Origin: Rosa chinensis | Taxonomy: Eukaryota; Streptophyta; Magnoliopsida; Rosales; Rosaceae | Direction of reading: 5' to 3' | Assembly: GCF_002994745.2 (NCBI RefSeq) | Contig: NC_037090.1 | Span: 17,658,001 to 17,722,000 of the forward strand | Length of the DNA: 64,000 nucleotides | In this document: positions 44,503-55,822 of the stretch, in pieces | Layout of the letters: each line of letters starts with the position of its first letter | Numbering within the stretch: position 1 is the first letter of the stretch | Program-made: the position numbers and the translations under genes | The notes under the pieces: generated by a model | The model's input: the letters and a program-made list of their open reading frames with translations, nothing else | Databases searched by the model: none | Told to the model about the DNA's origin: nothing

Positions 44503-45335
44503 TTAGATATGGGGCTTTTGGCACCAATATCTCTTCGTTATCATCTGCAGGACGATACGGTTCTCTCTAGACTTCGGACTACCATGGGTGTGCTTGCTTT
44601 TATCCTCATTAAAGAGTCTTAACATCTTCTGGATATAATTTGGTTGATGAACCAAAATTTCATCTGCACTGTCGTCGGGCTCCAGGTTGAGACGATAATT
44701 TTTTTTCCCAAAACCTTTCATCTCAAATTCCGACTTCAAGTGTTTTGCTGTTTCCTTGATCTCTTCAGGAGTATTAATCAAATTTATGTCAGTCATTGAC
44801 ATAGACCGCCACAATTGCAAACCCGGAACTTATTTCTTTAATAAACACGCATGGACATAGTTTCTTATTCACATATCTCATCCCGATCAAATATTCACTT
44901 AGACGGTTATACCACCTCTGTCTAGATTGTTTCAATCCATAAAATGAACGCCTCAAAACCAATGGAGAGCGTGTTTCGTGGTCTAGAACTACTTGCATCG
45001 GGTATATTAAGTCCTTTAGAAACTTTTATGTATATTTCTGTATTGTGATCCCCATAGAGATAAGCTGTGACCACATTCATAAGCTGCATAATCAGTTTTT
45101 CGGAAACTACCAAACTGATAAGGTAGCGGAACGTTATGACGTCCATTACTGGAGAATATGTCTCCTCGTAATCAATCATGGGGCGTTGAGAAAATCCTTG
45201 CGCCACTAGACGAGCCTTATGTATCACAATCTCATTTTTCTCATTACACGTCCTTACAAACACCCATTTAAATTCTACAGGGTTAACATGGGGAGATGTA
45301 GGAACAACAGGTCCAAACACCTTTATCTTTGTCAA
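44503..45335 (-). pseudogene. Copia-3 reverse transcriptase fragments
   Basis: Three overlapping frames (44503-44820, 44789-44998, 44922-45335) together cover RT: IDYEETYSPVMDVITFRYL, MQLMNVVTAYLYGDHN, RSFYGLKQSRQRWYNRL and AVYVND. The catalytic YVDD motif has decayed to YVND. Frameshifts and a deletion after it remove function. Confidence 0.85.
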
Positions 45336-45906
45336 GGAATCTAATTTGACATGGATTGTTTATTTCCTTTTTGGCCAATCGTCTCTTTGTTGATATTGAT
45401 CAACAAAGCAAGGTTCGAGATCATCGTTTATTATAATTTCAGTGGCCACCGCAAATACTAATATATCATCGATGATAATCTCATTCCGATTCCAAATCTC
45501 ACTAAATTTACCGAGATTTCTCTATTCTCGGGAGTGGATTCAAATGTTGGAGCGTCCCCCAACATGGTCTCTTCTTGGACGTACCCATAATCCGGATTTA
45601 TCTCGTGAGATGAATCGGTTTGAGATTGCGATATCAAGAGGATTCTTTTGTGCCAAGTTTACCCTCTTCTGGGGATAAGAATCCTTCAAACCTAATGGTC
45701 TACCTTGCTTCTAGGCAGGGACATATGACTGGTTAGCCGCCATGGTCGTACCTCGTCCATCTGGGATAACATGTCCTACTGGGACGTCTATCCTTGCAGA
45801 CACATTTGCAGCAAGTATATGTGATCTTGTCACTTTAGCTAGATCAGAGAAAGTGTCTGGCATATTGTGTTCTATACTTTATAGATCTAGAATTGTCCGC
45901 ACTTCA

Positions 45907-46512
45907 CTATTTTAGTGCGGTTTGGGGATCAAGATGAGACATTGTGGGGACATTCCATGCTAATTTACGCTGTTCATCAGGAACGGTGACGTTCTTATCT
46001 CCCCCTAACGGCGGGAAGACTGTCTCATCAAAGTGACAATCCGCAAATCTAGCGGTAAAGAGATCGCCTATCAAGGGCTCTAAAGAGCACATAATGGATG
46101 GGACTCATAATCAACATGTATGCCCATCCTTTATTGAGGACCCAATTTTGTACGTTGTGACGCACAATTGGCACTAGGACTGCATACCTAAATGCGCGTA
46201 AGTGCGAAACACCAGGTTCGTCCCCAATCACTAGCTGTAACACGGAGTAAAGTTGGTAGCAGTGGGCCTCAACGGGACCAACATAGCTGCATGCAAGATT
46301 GCATAGCCCCATGCAGAAATTAGAAGCTTGGTGCGCATTACCAAGATTCTATTTGCGAGACCATCTTGGGTGTGAACATAGGGAACTATATGTTCAGCAT
46401 CAATCCCAATGGATATGCAATAATCATCGAAAGACTTCGATGTAAACTCTCCGGTATTATCAAGTCTTATGGACTTTATGAGATAATTCGAGTGGTGAGC
46501 CCTCAATTTCAT
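45907..46512 (-). pseudogene. Copia-3 integrase fragments
   Basis: Frames at 45907-46092, 46049-46312 and 46231-46512 encode integrase core and C-terminal parts, including SIRLDNTGEFTSKSFDDYC and ADCHFDETVFPPLGGDKN. Broken by frameshifts. Confidence 0.82.
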
Positions 46513-47729
46513 GATCTCGGCGAGAGTTTAGCAAAAGCAGCATTTTCTTATTGACAGTAGTGTAACATCTAATCACTTTGTCGATACATCAACCAAAACC
46601 ATTAATATTTAACTGGTCCACATGGTGGTTGGATATATATGTCCACAAATTTCCCTTGCATTTTGTGCAGAAAAATGGTGGTGTATGTACTAGCTAGTCT
46701 TTGCATATAATGGTCTAGTATTAAATATTCTTAACGAGTATGGCATAATGTGTCATTATATACAAGACCCTTATTCAGAAGGGGATACACCTGTGATGAG
46801 TTGAGGATATGGTGCATCATAATTTGACCTGGGTGTCTCAAACGGTCATGCCATAGCAAGTAGTTGCCTGAATTAGTTAGCTTCTAGCTAATAGATTTCA
46901 ATTTCTCCAATGTACGCTTCTGGCCGCACACTTGGAGATTATGCAAAGATATTCCACTCATTTTCTCAGTGGTTTCAACATGGTAACTGTTGGTTCGAAT
47001 ATCCTTAATACTCAATAACATTCTTCTGGAACGTAGAGATTATAAGGCCTCATTAATGGTAGGTCCAGTACCATTGGACAACATACAGTGGTTTTTGCCA
47101 TAACCCTTTATCAGGTTGGATTGGCCTGATAAGGTTGTCACAGAGGTATGAATAGACAATAAGTTTGAAAAATATATCCGATATGGGAGTATGGTGTGCG
47201 TAATAGCACTTTTAACCAGACAACAAACTTCCCCACAGAATATGCCTATTCATTTATTTAATTCAATGGATCACATGTATAAATAAGTTTATTGAATTAA
47301 ATATATTTGAACAGAACCACATTTTCATGATCCAAAATAATTGAAAACATAAATCACCAAAATCCGAAGTTGTTTCATTCATTAATATGAAATAGATATG
47401 GCACAAGGGGCGAATTATACTCATGCCTTCGAGTTCTAATCCTCATCTACTGCTTCGGCTGTCGCACAGTAGGTGCAAGACCAACAGTCAATTCCTCCAC
47501 ATTAATAGCAAAGATCATGCTAATTCTGGTGGCGACAAGCCGGACCAGTGTTCCTTTCAACTCAGGCTTGCTGAGTTAGGGCATCATGGTTCCTACCATG
47601 TGGGCCTTGGCCACGTGGAGCCTAATTACGTGGCCTCTTGGGCCTTGGCCAAGTGGCAGACGGTCATATGGGCTAATATCGTTCTGCAAATCATGTCTTG
47701 CTTCAGGCAAGCAAATGGTCATTTGATGG

Positions 47730-47987
47730 TTAAAGTACTCTTCCATAGTGACTCAAGAGTCTGTGGATCCTCTTCATCGGATACTCAACTTGGAGTGCTT
47801 TCTCCATATATTTCTTTATGAACATTATGACACTCGTCTTAAAAGCCTCAGTGACGACATTGTCAGTATTGATTGTTGATCTCATCTTCTTTGTAGTCAG
47901 ATGAATTTTCACATCTTGAGTCCACTTTAGATAGTTTCTTCCAGAATCCTCCAAAGCAACAAAGTCAAGTTTAGTGAGATTTGACAT
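47730..47987 (-). pseudogene. Copia-3 gag N-terminus
   Basis: Starts MSNLTKLDFVALEDSGRNYL and KWTQDVKIHL, the same opening as the Copia-4 gag (MSYLNKLNFVPLETTG). It degenerates after about 75 codons. Confidence 0.8.
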
Positions 47988-49923
47988 TACTTACAGGAAA
48001 TGAACAAATAATCTTAGTGCTTTGGGTAATACTATCCATAAGCAACTAATAAGAACTTCAGGTTCTATAACATAACATGGTATAAAAAAATCGGATTAGA
48101 CACGTTAAATCTACTGGTTTGATCATGTGTGGTGAATTTATGAAAGAAACTTCAAGTTTCTTAAATGGCATTATCAAAACTACAAGTTTGATATATGTAT
48201 GAACTACTGGTTCATTTAGAACTTCTAGTTCATTAGTTACCTGCATTTTCTACACATATACTCTAGTGCAAAAATTTAGACAAGTAACACAATAATATTG
48301 AATAGAGCAAATTGAAATAATATCTTACAAATTGGATAAATGGAAATCACAAATCAATTGAGATATTAATTGCATGCTACTAATTTAACATATTAACTAT
48401 CACACAATTATGTGAATAAATGATTCTGGCAATTAATTACACATATTAGATATGGTGAATCTATTTATAATATCAAATCATTTTTCCTTTTATTTTGGTT
48501 CTTCTGGACCAAAGAAGGAGTGGGCTTGATAGTGAAGCCTACCGGGCTTAGTCTGCGGGCTTGTGATTTGGGCTTTCATGCGTAAGTCAAATGGTGTGTG
48601 AGGCCTGCTGGGCTGCTAGGTCCCGTGGAGGGAGAGTGGGCCTGCTGGGCTCAAACTGGTCTGCCAAGGAATGAAATGTTATTAGTCGACTCTTTTGGTA
48701 ACTCCAATTGAATACGACCAGGTAAGGAAGAATGAGGTTTAGGTGGAGCGAGGCTCACATAAGTACACAGCCTCATCTGAACCTTGCCTAGACATCGCAT
48801 CCAATTGGATGAGTCTACTTTGAGAAGATTCATAACCTTTGTCATGGCAACATATGGTGAGCTTCAATTCTAGCCTTGTAGCTTGGGCCTGAGCTTCTGG
48901 CTTGGGTTTGTTGTCGTGACTTTGGGCTTGATTTGAGTTTCTGACTCAGCCTCATTTAATATTCACAATTATAACATAACTAAATTCAATATATGTTATT
49001 AAATAGTAACGTAAATAAATTAATGTAGCCGTTATGTACATAAGGAAATGAGTTCAAATCCCATTAATGCTTCTGGCATTTCATATATGTAATAAATTGG
49101 GCAAATGCTTCTGGCATAATGTTTATGTAATAATTGCGTAATAATTTATCCCATAATGCTTCTAGCATAAGGAATTATAATGGCAAAATTCAAATTTGTG
49201 TATCAAAAAATTAAGCCCATAATTCACGTAATATACGATATTAAAATGTAGTAATAAAGGATACATTGTGAAACTACTATGGTAATTGTTTTGGATAAAT
49301 GTCAATCAAAACCAAAACATGAATTGAATTAATTGATCAATCGCCAATTAAATGGAGTTGAATCGCTTCTGGCAGTATTAATTTTAAATGGTGGTGATAA
49401 TTAGTGATTGGCTATAATGGCACAGTGGACAACATGCTTGGCTGGTACACGTTATGGCTGGGTTGGTTTGAATCCCAGAAACAGCAGACTTTGTTTTTGC
49501 ATGATTAATTGATGCTCTCTAGTTGTGAATTGGTGCTACTGGACCAAGTGCTAGAAATAGCTACAGCCCAAGAATCCTAATTTTTTTTCTTTGCCAATCA
49601 AACAATCCAAAACATGAACAAATATATATTTACCAAATAAATAATCAGATAGGATTAGGGTTCATGCGTCCTAGTGATTGTTCACATAATCAAGGTTTGA
49701 AAACATGATTTAAAATTAGAATTTAGAGAACTTTACTCAATGTAGAACGGATGAATCTTCATCTTATTTGTGCAGAACTGAGAAGGTTGTCTTCTCAACC
49801 AATCCAACAGCTTGTTTGTGATTTAGATACTAAACCAGATTGAACGATTATCCTACTTTGGTTGATCAGCAATTTCAGAACTTTTCGTGCTCCAAAAAAC
49901 TATTCTCAATGGTAGAACTATTC
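47988..49923 (-). other. Copia-3 leader region
   Basis: Long region between the primer site and gag. It has GCCCA-rich sequence (about 48540-48650 and 48880-48930), a block shared with Copia-2 and Copia-4 (about 48690-48780) and a decayed tRNA-like stretch (49411-49484). No intact reading frame. Confidence 0.5.
49411..49484 (+). other. Decayed tRNA-like sequence
   Basis: An A-box-like TGGCACAGTGG (49418-49428) and a B-box-like GGTTTGAATCC (49465-49475) are correctly ordered and spaced for a polymerase III promoter. Acceptor and T stems do not pair well, so this is at most a tRNA or tRNA-derived SINE relic inside the Copia-3 leader. Confidence 0.35.
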
Positions 49924-50388
49924 GTGCTGATAACGTGTTGTAAAACTATGGACAAAATACTGTTTACTCCCTATACTTATAGGGGGTCGATGTTTCAGTC
50001 CCTGACCTTTCAATTTCACCTAGAAACTCTCCAATTTCACCCAATTGGTCCTTGCAGTCAACTTTCCGTTAGAAACTCCGTTATTTTGCTGACTTGGCAT
50101 CCATTTCACACCAAAATGTCTATTTTACCCTCACTGACAAATTTTTTTTTTTCCTCTTTCTTTTTTTATCTTTTCTTTTTATCTCTTCTTCTAGCTCTTT
50201 CTCCTCCTTCTACTCCTGCGACCTACTCCGGCTTCTGCATCTAAACTTGCAACCCCCTCCACAAACAAATTAGTCTCCATCGTTGACATAGTTGTCGAAT
50301 TCACTAAAACTCTAGCTTTGTTCCAATCTTCTTCCCTCTGAAATAAACCCGATTTTGAATTTGGATCTCGACCTTTTCTTTCAGATCG

Positions 50389-50574
50389 ATGGAAGAGGAC
50401 GATCGAGAAGCATTTACCGATGTCGGCGGGGAGTGGATTTCCTGCGTTGCCGAGGGCGAACGGTCGAATAACGATGACGGTGGCGGTTCAATCTTAGACA
50501 CAGGTGGCGGCTCAACAGTCGTCGCAAAACAACACCCTGACCCTAGCATTGCCATCGCAGGTTCAAAGCAGTGA
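50389..50574 (+). other. Unidentified captured coding-like segment
   Basis: GC-rich open frame starting MEEDDREAFTDVGGEWISC after a UTR-like sequence, inside the Pack-MULE. It is much richer in GC than the surrounding LTRs, suggesting a captured first exon. Not recognised. Confidence 0.35.
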
Positions 50575-50820
50575 CGGGAGAAAGGACTGCTGGAGTGAAA
50601 GTACGACGACGGTGCTGATCGAGGTGTGGGAGGAGAAGAATCAAATGGTGGGTTTTCAGAAACCTCAACAATTTCAACAAGTGGGTATTGGAGGAGGAGA
50701 CCTTGGAAGAGATAACCAAAACGGTTTTGAAGTTTCTGGAGGCCAAGTGCTTGCAGAGCTCCATTGAAGGGAACAAATGGCCCTGACCAAAAAGGGAACG
50801 ATCCATGTCTCATTTGCCAT
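50575..50820 (-). pseudogene. UDP-glycosyltransferase N-terminus, captured
   Basis: From an ATG at 50818-50820 the sequence encodes MANETWIVPF, then after a 1-bp deletion GQGHLFPSMELCKHLASRNF and KTVLVISSKVSSS. After a second shift it encodes QYPLVEIVEVSENPPFDSS. These match the N-terminal acceptor-binding half of plant family-1 glycosyltransferases (GQGHL is the usual G-GH catalytic histidine region). The UDP-sugar-binding PSPG half is absent. Two frameshifts make it non-coding. Confidence 0.65.
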
Positions 50821-51025
50821 ATTTGCAGAGTTGGGTTTGTTTTATAGTTCTGTGATAGAGCTCGGGAATATATCGATAGCGTAGAGGAAGAATGGAGAAG
50901 AAGGAAGGAGGAAGAAAGCTTAACTGAGAAGTTATGGATAAATGAAAATAGAGGTGGGAAAAATCAAGAATGGTTTCGACTGCTAGGTACGTGAATGAAA
51001 GATTTGCTGATTGCTAGTTGTGTCT

Positions 51026-51265
51026 GAGGACTATGGGTTTGTATGTCAATGTGATCGATGCAAGGTTGAAGCGAATTGGTCTGACAATTAGGAGGTTGAG
51101 GAGGAAGGTGGTTTGGCTGAGGTTATGGATGAGGATCAAGACCAAGAAATGGAAGGAGAATCGGAATCAGAAGATAGGAGTGACATTGAAGCTGAAGCTC
51201 AAGGAGAAGCTGATTTTCCATATGCCTATTTCTTTGTGAGATTTATGTGTAGTAGAACCAATTGC
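51026..51265 (+). pseudogene. SET/SMYD-type methyltransferase fragment, captured
   Basis: The frame reads EDYGFVCQCDRCKVEANWSD, an in-frame TAG, a long acidic stretch (EVMDEDQDQEMEGESESED) and then ADFPYAYFFVRFMCSRTNC. The C-C-x2-C pattern after YGF is the post-SET zinc site of SMYD-type SET proteins, and the second cysteine block is the region that follows. One stop, otherwise open. The exact parent gene is not known. Confidence 0.6.
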
Positions 51266-51830
51266 CTATTTCTTTGTGAGAAGGTCGAACAACAAGGACG
51301 CGGTGGAAGAAGAAGAAGAAGAAGAGATAAAAAGAAAAGAGAAAGAGAGAATTTGGTATCAAAAAAAAAGAGAGAGAGAGAAAAAGAGAAAGAAATATTT
51401 TTTTTTGTCAATGAGGGTAAAATAGACATTTTGGTGTGAAAATGATGTCACGTCAGCAAAATAACGGAATTTCTAACGGAAAGTTGATAGCAAAGACCAA
51501 TTGGGTGAAATTGGAGAGTCTATGGAGTTTCTAGGTGAAATTGAAAGGTCAGGGACTGAAACGTTGACCCCTTATAAGTATAAACAATATTTTATTATAA
51601 AACTATAGTAAAAGAATTTGAGAGAGAGAGAGAGTTTAGATGTAGAGAATGGGATGTGTGTTATTCATCTCACCATGAGGAGCCTTATATAAGACTACAC
51701 GGTGTATACAAAAAGGTAATACTCAATTACAATTCAAGTACAATTCCTATCAATCACCAATCTATAGGGATAGGCACCTATTACTCAACATCTATTTATA
51801 TGATTATCCACAAATATTTACAACAAAAAG

Positions 51831-52243
51831 CTTTTTAATGTAAACTCCTCAGCATTGTCTAGTCTTATAGACTTAATAGGATGATCAAGGTGGTGAGCCC
51901 TTAGCTTAATAATTTGTGCTAGGAGTTTAGCAAATGCAGCGTTCCTAGTGGATAAAAGCATGACATGTGACCAGCGTGTCGATGCATCAACCAACAATAT
52001 AAAATATCTAAATGGTCCGCAGGGTGGTTGAATAAGTCCACAAATATCACCTTGTATTCTTTGCAAGAATATAATGTTTTCTTTAGTGTCCTTTGCATCG
52101 GATGGTCTCGATCCTAATTTTGCTAAAGAGCAAGCCTTGCAGAACGAATGATGGGCTTTAGAAATAACCAATGAGGATTTTGGTTGAGCCATAAAGTCAC
52201 AATTGACTTGAGAAGTAGAAAGAGGAGTCAAATAAGAGTCCAT
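51831..52243 (-). pseudogene. Copia-2 integrase N-terminal half
   Basis: Encodes HHSFCKACSLAKLGSRPS (zinc-binding part), then IQGDICGLIQPPCGPFRYF and STRWSHVMLLSTRN, then SIRLDNAEEFT. It continues in the segment left of Copia-3. Confidence 0.85.
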
Positions 52244-52581
52244 GGAGTCAAAGCCATGATGAGGTCATAGGGGGTGGACGGCGTCTGCCCTAAGTGGCCG
52301 GTTTTGCACATTCCTGGCGCCATGAGGCGCAGGTGCATCTCCTCAAACCAAGTGTTAGTTCTTACTTCTCTTCGTCCTGAAGAATGGATGTCCGTGTGAA
52401 GTCTTTAACATACGGATCATCATATCACAACCTGGGTGTCCCAAACGGTCATGCCAAAGCCTATATGTGTCAGAATCTCATAAATCATCTCTCATAACAT
52501 GATTGGATTCAATGATTCGAATAGTGGTTGCATACAACCCACTAGAGCGACGCATAAATTTCTCTAAGACTCTTTTATTCC

Positions 52582-52902
52582 TTAGTCATTAGAGATTATG
52601 CAAAGGAACTCTTGTCCATTCTCACAATGTGTTTCCACATGGAAACCATTGGCTCTTATATCTTTAAAGCTCAAAAGGGTTCTTTTGGCCTTAGGAGCGT
52701 AGAGAGCTTCAGTGACATTAATGATTGTGCCATGTGGTAACAAGAATTGAGCTGGTCCTCGACCATGAATCAATTTAGATGACCCTGCCATCGTAGTCAC
52801 TGAAGATCGAGTAGGTGTCATCTCAAGAAATAACTGCCAATTTCGAAGTATGGTGTGCATAGTAGCACTATCCATGAGGCATTCTAGCTCTCCGGAAAAC
52901 AT
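52582..52902 (-). pseudogene. Copia-2 protease/pre-integrase region
   Basis: Begins LECLMDSATMHTILRNWQLF: the protease active-site D-S-A/G position, then FLLPHGTIINVTEALYAPKA and LLSFKDIRANGFHVETHCE. Open for 106 codons. The region upstream, where gag should be, has only a short shared block and the leader. Confidence 0.8.
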
Positions 52903-53169
52903 ACTTGAATGATAAAGTTCGAATCAAAATCAACACTTTATTTTAATGAAAGCCAATGATTACGTCAAAAGTTTCTAATCCAAAATAATGATTATCAATA
53001 TTTGACTTAATGGTTGTTACTTAATCCCTTTTGGTAACTCCAATTGAGCATAACCAGGAAAATAAGAGGAGATTTCAGTGGAGGAAATCTCACTTAAGTA
53101 CCACTTATCTCAACTATGTTCCTAGAGAAAGAGCTATAACCAATGCCTTTGTATTTAGATCGAAACAAT

Positions 53170-54072
53170 GACGTTTAAATGGTCAAATTTTTATGCTTAC
53201 GAATGCTCTTAGTCCATAGCTTATGAACACTCTTAGTTCGCAATATTTCAATGCTCACGAACGCTCTTAGTCTGTGGTTTACGAACACTCTTAGTTCGTA
53301 TATAGCGTGAACTCCCCACGGTTCTGCTTTGAAAATCAAACCCACGTTACAGAAAGGTGAGATGTAGAAGAAGGGAGGTTGCAAGTCCCCGAAGAGAAAG
53401 AAGAGAAAAACAATAAAAACTTCAAAAACGGGAACTTTTAGTAAAAATTACCTCTAAATAGGTTGCCAGAAAAATTTGGCCTGAAAAAGTCGCCGGAAGG
53501 TTGGCCTGAAAAATCGCTGGAAAAGTCGCCGGTGGTGGTTGACCGGAGGTTATTGACCAGTAGGCTAGGCCGTTAACTATCTGGGATGGTCCCTCTTTTT
53601 TTTTTTTCCTTCTTCTTCTGCAGTGGGCCGCACGACCTTGGGCCTCTTCTTCTGCTCTCTGGGCCAAGCTTTCTCCTTCTCTAGGCTGGGCTGCAGGCTG
53701 TGCAGGATCTGTGCAGGAAGGCTTCTGGCGGTTCAAGAGTCCTGATGCTCAGGTTGCCGGTTCAGGTAGATTTAGACAGGTTCCGGGAATAAAGTTTCAA
53801 GTTCCTGGATCTTGGGATTGAGATGATATTTCTAGCAAAATTTGGTAGCAATTGGAGGTCCAGAAGGTGGTGAACCGGTGGAGTATTTGCTGCGGTTGTT
53901 TTGAAGCTTCCGGTGGCCGGTTCGGAAGGTTTCCGGCCAGTTCTGGTTGTTCTGAGGGCTTCAAGGTGTGAGGTGGAGGCAGAAAAAACTTTAAGGTTTT
54001 GTATTCGAATTTAGGGTTTTAGCTTCTTGAATCGGGGTTTGGCTATTTGTTTCATCAAGGTTATGGCTTCAT
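53170..54072 (-). other. Copia-2 leader and gag deletion
   Basis: GCCCA- and CCGG-rich untranslated leader. The UBN2-type gag that should separate it from protease is missing, so Copia-2 lacks its capsid gene. Confidence 0.55.
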
Positions 54073-54082
54073 GCTGATAACG

Positions 54083-54299
54083 TGTTTAAGAATGAAAGAT
54101 TTGAGGGAGATTGATGAGAGAATTGTATATTTCATTATTGAGAATAGGAGCCCTATATAGGGATTACAAAGTATATGTTCTAATAGTACAAGGAAAACTA
54201 TTCCGAATAGGACTAGGAATTCTAGAACATTCTCTTCTATTACAATCATGGAACTAATCCTAGTTTGATTAGGCACACATTAGTCTATTTCCTTCAACA
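54083..54299 (-). repeat. Copia-2 5' LTR (217 bp)
   Basis: Nearly identical to the 3' LTR at 39791-40010; adjoins the primer site. Confidence 0.92.
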
Positions 54300-54304
54300 A
54301 CTTA

Positions 54305-54478
54305 AAAATTCTTGAAAATATAAAAAAATCACAATTATAGAGAAGAGATAAAAAAAAAATAATAATAATAATAAATAAATAAAACTATAAAAAAAATCTG
54401 CAAGCAGATAACTACCCATTAATATCAATTGAATCAAATTTATAGTTCAACAAAAAATAATAATAATAATAATAAAAT
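54305..54478. repeat. AT-rich spacer with (TAA)n tracts
   Basis: Simple AT-rich sequence with two (TAA)n microsatellites between Copia-2 and Copia-4. No gene. Confidence 0.8.
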
Positions 54479-54681
54479 TGTTTAAGGATATCTCTATTTG
54501 TGTTTGATCCAAACTCTAGGTTACTTGACCTAGTGGTAATAGAGTTCAATTAGAAGAATCTAGAGATTATCTTTCCTTGTATGATTCTGACTCTATGCAT
54601 TGTAATCCTCTATATATAGAGACCCCTATTATCAATGAGAATACACAGCAAATTCCTCTCAAATTCAGTTTCTCTACAACA
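54479..54681 (+). repeat. Copia-4 5' LTR (203 bp)
   Basis: Starts TGTTTAAGGATATC and ends TCTCTACAACA directly before the primer site. It contains a CTATATATAGAG box near 54610. Confidence 0.9.
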
Positions 54682-54693
54682 CGTTATCAGCAC

Positions 54694-55822
54694 AAAGCCC
54701 TAACCAGCTGAGACCCTAAAATCCCAGAAACCTTCGCCGCCCTCCTTGAAGCCACAGACTCCAGGAACTCGGAACCGGCGGCGCCACCCCCCGAACAGGC
54801 CTGAATCCACCTGAACCAGCCGTCGGAAGTGACTGAACCGGCCCCAAGAAGAATCCTTTGGTTCCCTTCCTGGTTCACATCCTTTCAGTCCACTTTTCAC
54901 AGCCATCCTTTGTCAGAAGTTGCAGCGCCACCCCAGTTTTCGAGAACGGGAAAAATCCTTCCCTGAACCTGCCGGAAAGTACCCGAACCGCCCACCGAAT
55001 ACCACTGCACCGTGAACCGCTGCCTGCAAATTCCATCTGCAGGTTCTCTCTGTCCCAAGAAGCCCAGCCCAGAAGTATACGGCCCAGAAGCAAAAGAGAA
55101 GCCTAAGCCCAGCCCAGAATCAACAGATCAGCCTTCGCCCAGAAATAGAAAGGATAGGCTTGAATCCCAGTAACGAAGCCCACTGACACCAGCCCAAGGT
55201 CAGCATCCACGTCACAGCCACGTCAGCATCCTGTCTGCTTGCCACGTCAGCTCCAGACAGTGCCACGTCGACACTGACCCACTGCCACGTCAACTCCCGG
55301 TCTACGCCGGTCAACTCCTTGTCAATGCCGGTCACCCCCCGGTCAACGATTTTCCGGCGACTTTTCCGGCCATCTACAGTAACTTTCTGGCGACTTTTTC
55401 CGGTCAAGAATTTCCGACCACTTTTCAAGGTAAATCATTTCTAAAAGTTCCAGTTTTTGAAGTTTTTTTTTTTTTCAATATCTTTTCTTTTTCTCGGGGA
55501 CTTCCAACATCCCTTCTTCTACCCCCCTTTCTTCTTCATAGAAGAGACCAAAAAGCCGAACTGTGGGGGTTCGTGCTCACTCCAAGCTTGGAGCTTGTAG
55601 AGTCCTCCAAACTTAGAGTTTGTTGAGAAGAAAAACGATTGACCACATACATCGTTGTTTCGATCTAATCCAAAACCCCTCTTGGAATCGAATTTTCTTG
55701 GAAGCGACTACGCTCAGAAAATCCCTAATTTCTTGGAAGTGACTACGCTCAGAAATTTAATAGTTTTTCGTGGTAGTCTTCTTCGCTCAGAAACTAACCT
55801 TAATCTTGTGTTGTTTTTCAGG
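54694..55822 (+). other. Copia-4 untranslated leader
   Basis: About 1.1 kb between the primer site and gag. Rich in CCGG/GCCCAG/CACGTCA repeats (55030-55330). No long reading frame that resembles protein. It ends in a pyrimidine-rich stretch before the gag ATG. Confidence 0.55.

Larger units (their letters stand above)
49950..51597. mobile_element. Pack-MULE (1.65 kb) with gene fragments
   Basis: Long terminal inverted repeats (49950-50138 and 51407-51597, about 190 bp, mostly matching) are flanked by the 9-bp target duplication TAAAACTAT (49941-49949 and 51598-51606), the Mutator-like signature. There is no transposase. The interior carries a glycosyltransferase-like fragment (50575-50820, minus), a SET-protein-like fragment (51026-51265, plus), and an unidentified GC-rich frame (50389-50574, plus). 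Confidence 0.92.
43034..51825 (-). mobile_element. Copia-3, nested in Copia-2 integrase
   Basis: Minus-strand Copia with 3' LTR 43034-43290 and 5' LTR 49936-51825 (itself split by a MULE). The target duplication AAAAG is at 43029-43033 and 51826-51830. The ends are TGTTGTA..TACAACA. The primer site CGTTATCAGCAC adjoins the 5' LTR (49924-49935) and a polypurine tract adjoins the 3' LTR. RT pieces are at 44503-45335, integrase at 45907-46512, pre-integrase (LLWHDRLRHPGQIMM) at about 46790-46870, and a gag start at 47730-47987. The reading frames are broken in many places, so it is dead. Confidence 0.93.
49936..51825 (-). repeat. Copia-3 5' LTR, split by Pack-MULE
   Basis: LTR pieces 49936-49949 and 51607-51825 match the two ends of the 3' LTR. 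The transposon 49950-51597 plus its 9-bp duplication lies between. Confidence 0.9.
39791..54299 (-). mobile_element. Copia-2, outer element of a nest
   Basis: Minus-strand Copia with LTRs at 39791-40010 (3') and 54083-54299 (5') and the target duplication ACTTA (39786-39790 and 54300-54304). The non-canonical primer site CGTTATCAGCA adjoins the 5' LTR (54073-54082). RNase H and RT lie at 40192-41757, the integrase-RT linker at 41965-42462, and integrase at 42475-43028 and, after the Copia-3 insertion, 51831-52243. Protease/pre-integrase lies at 52582-52902 and the leader at about 53170-54072. Most of gag is absent. Without the insertions it would be about 5.7 kb. Confidence 0.93.

Noticed and set aside
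50304..50813. 169-codon minus-strand frame through the Pack-MULE interior
   Set aside because: It joins part of the glycosyltransferase fragment in the wrong phase with unrelated sequence; similarity changes frame twice, so it is not a real gene.
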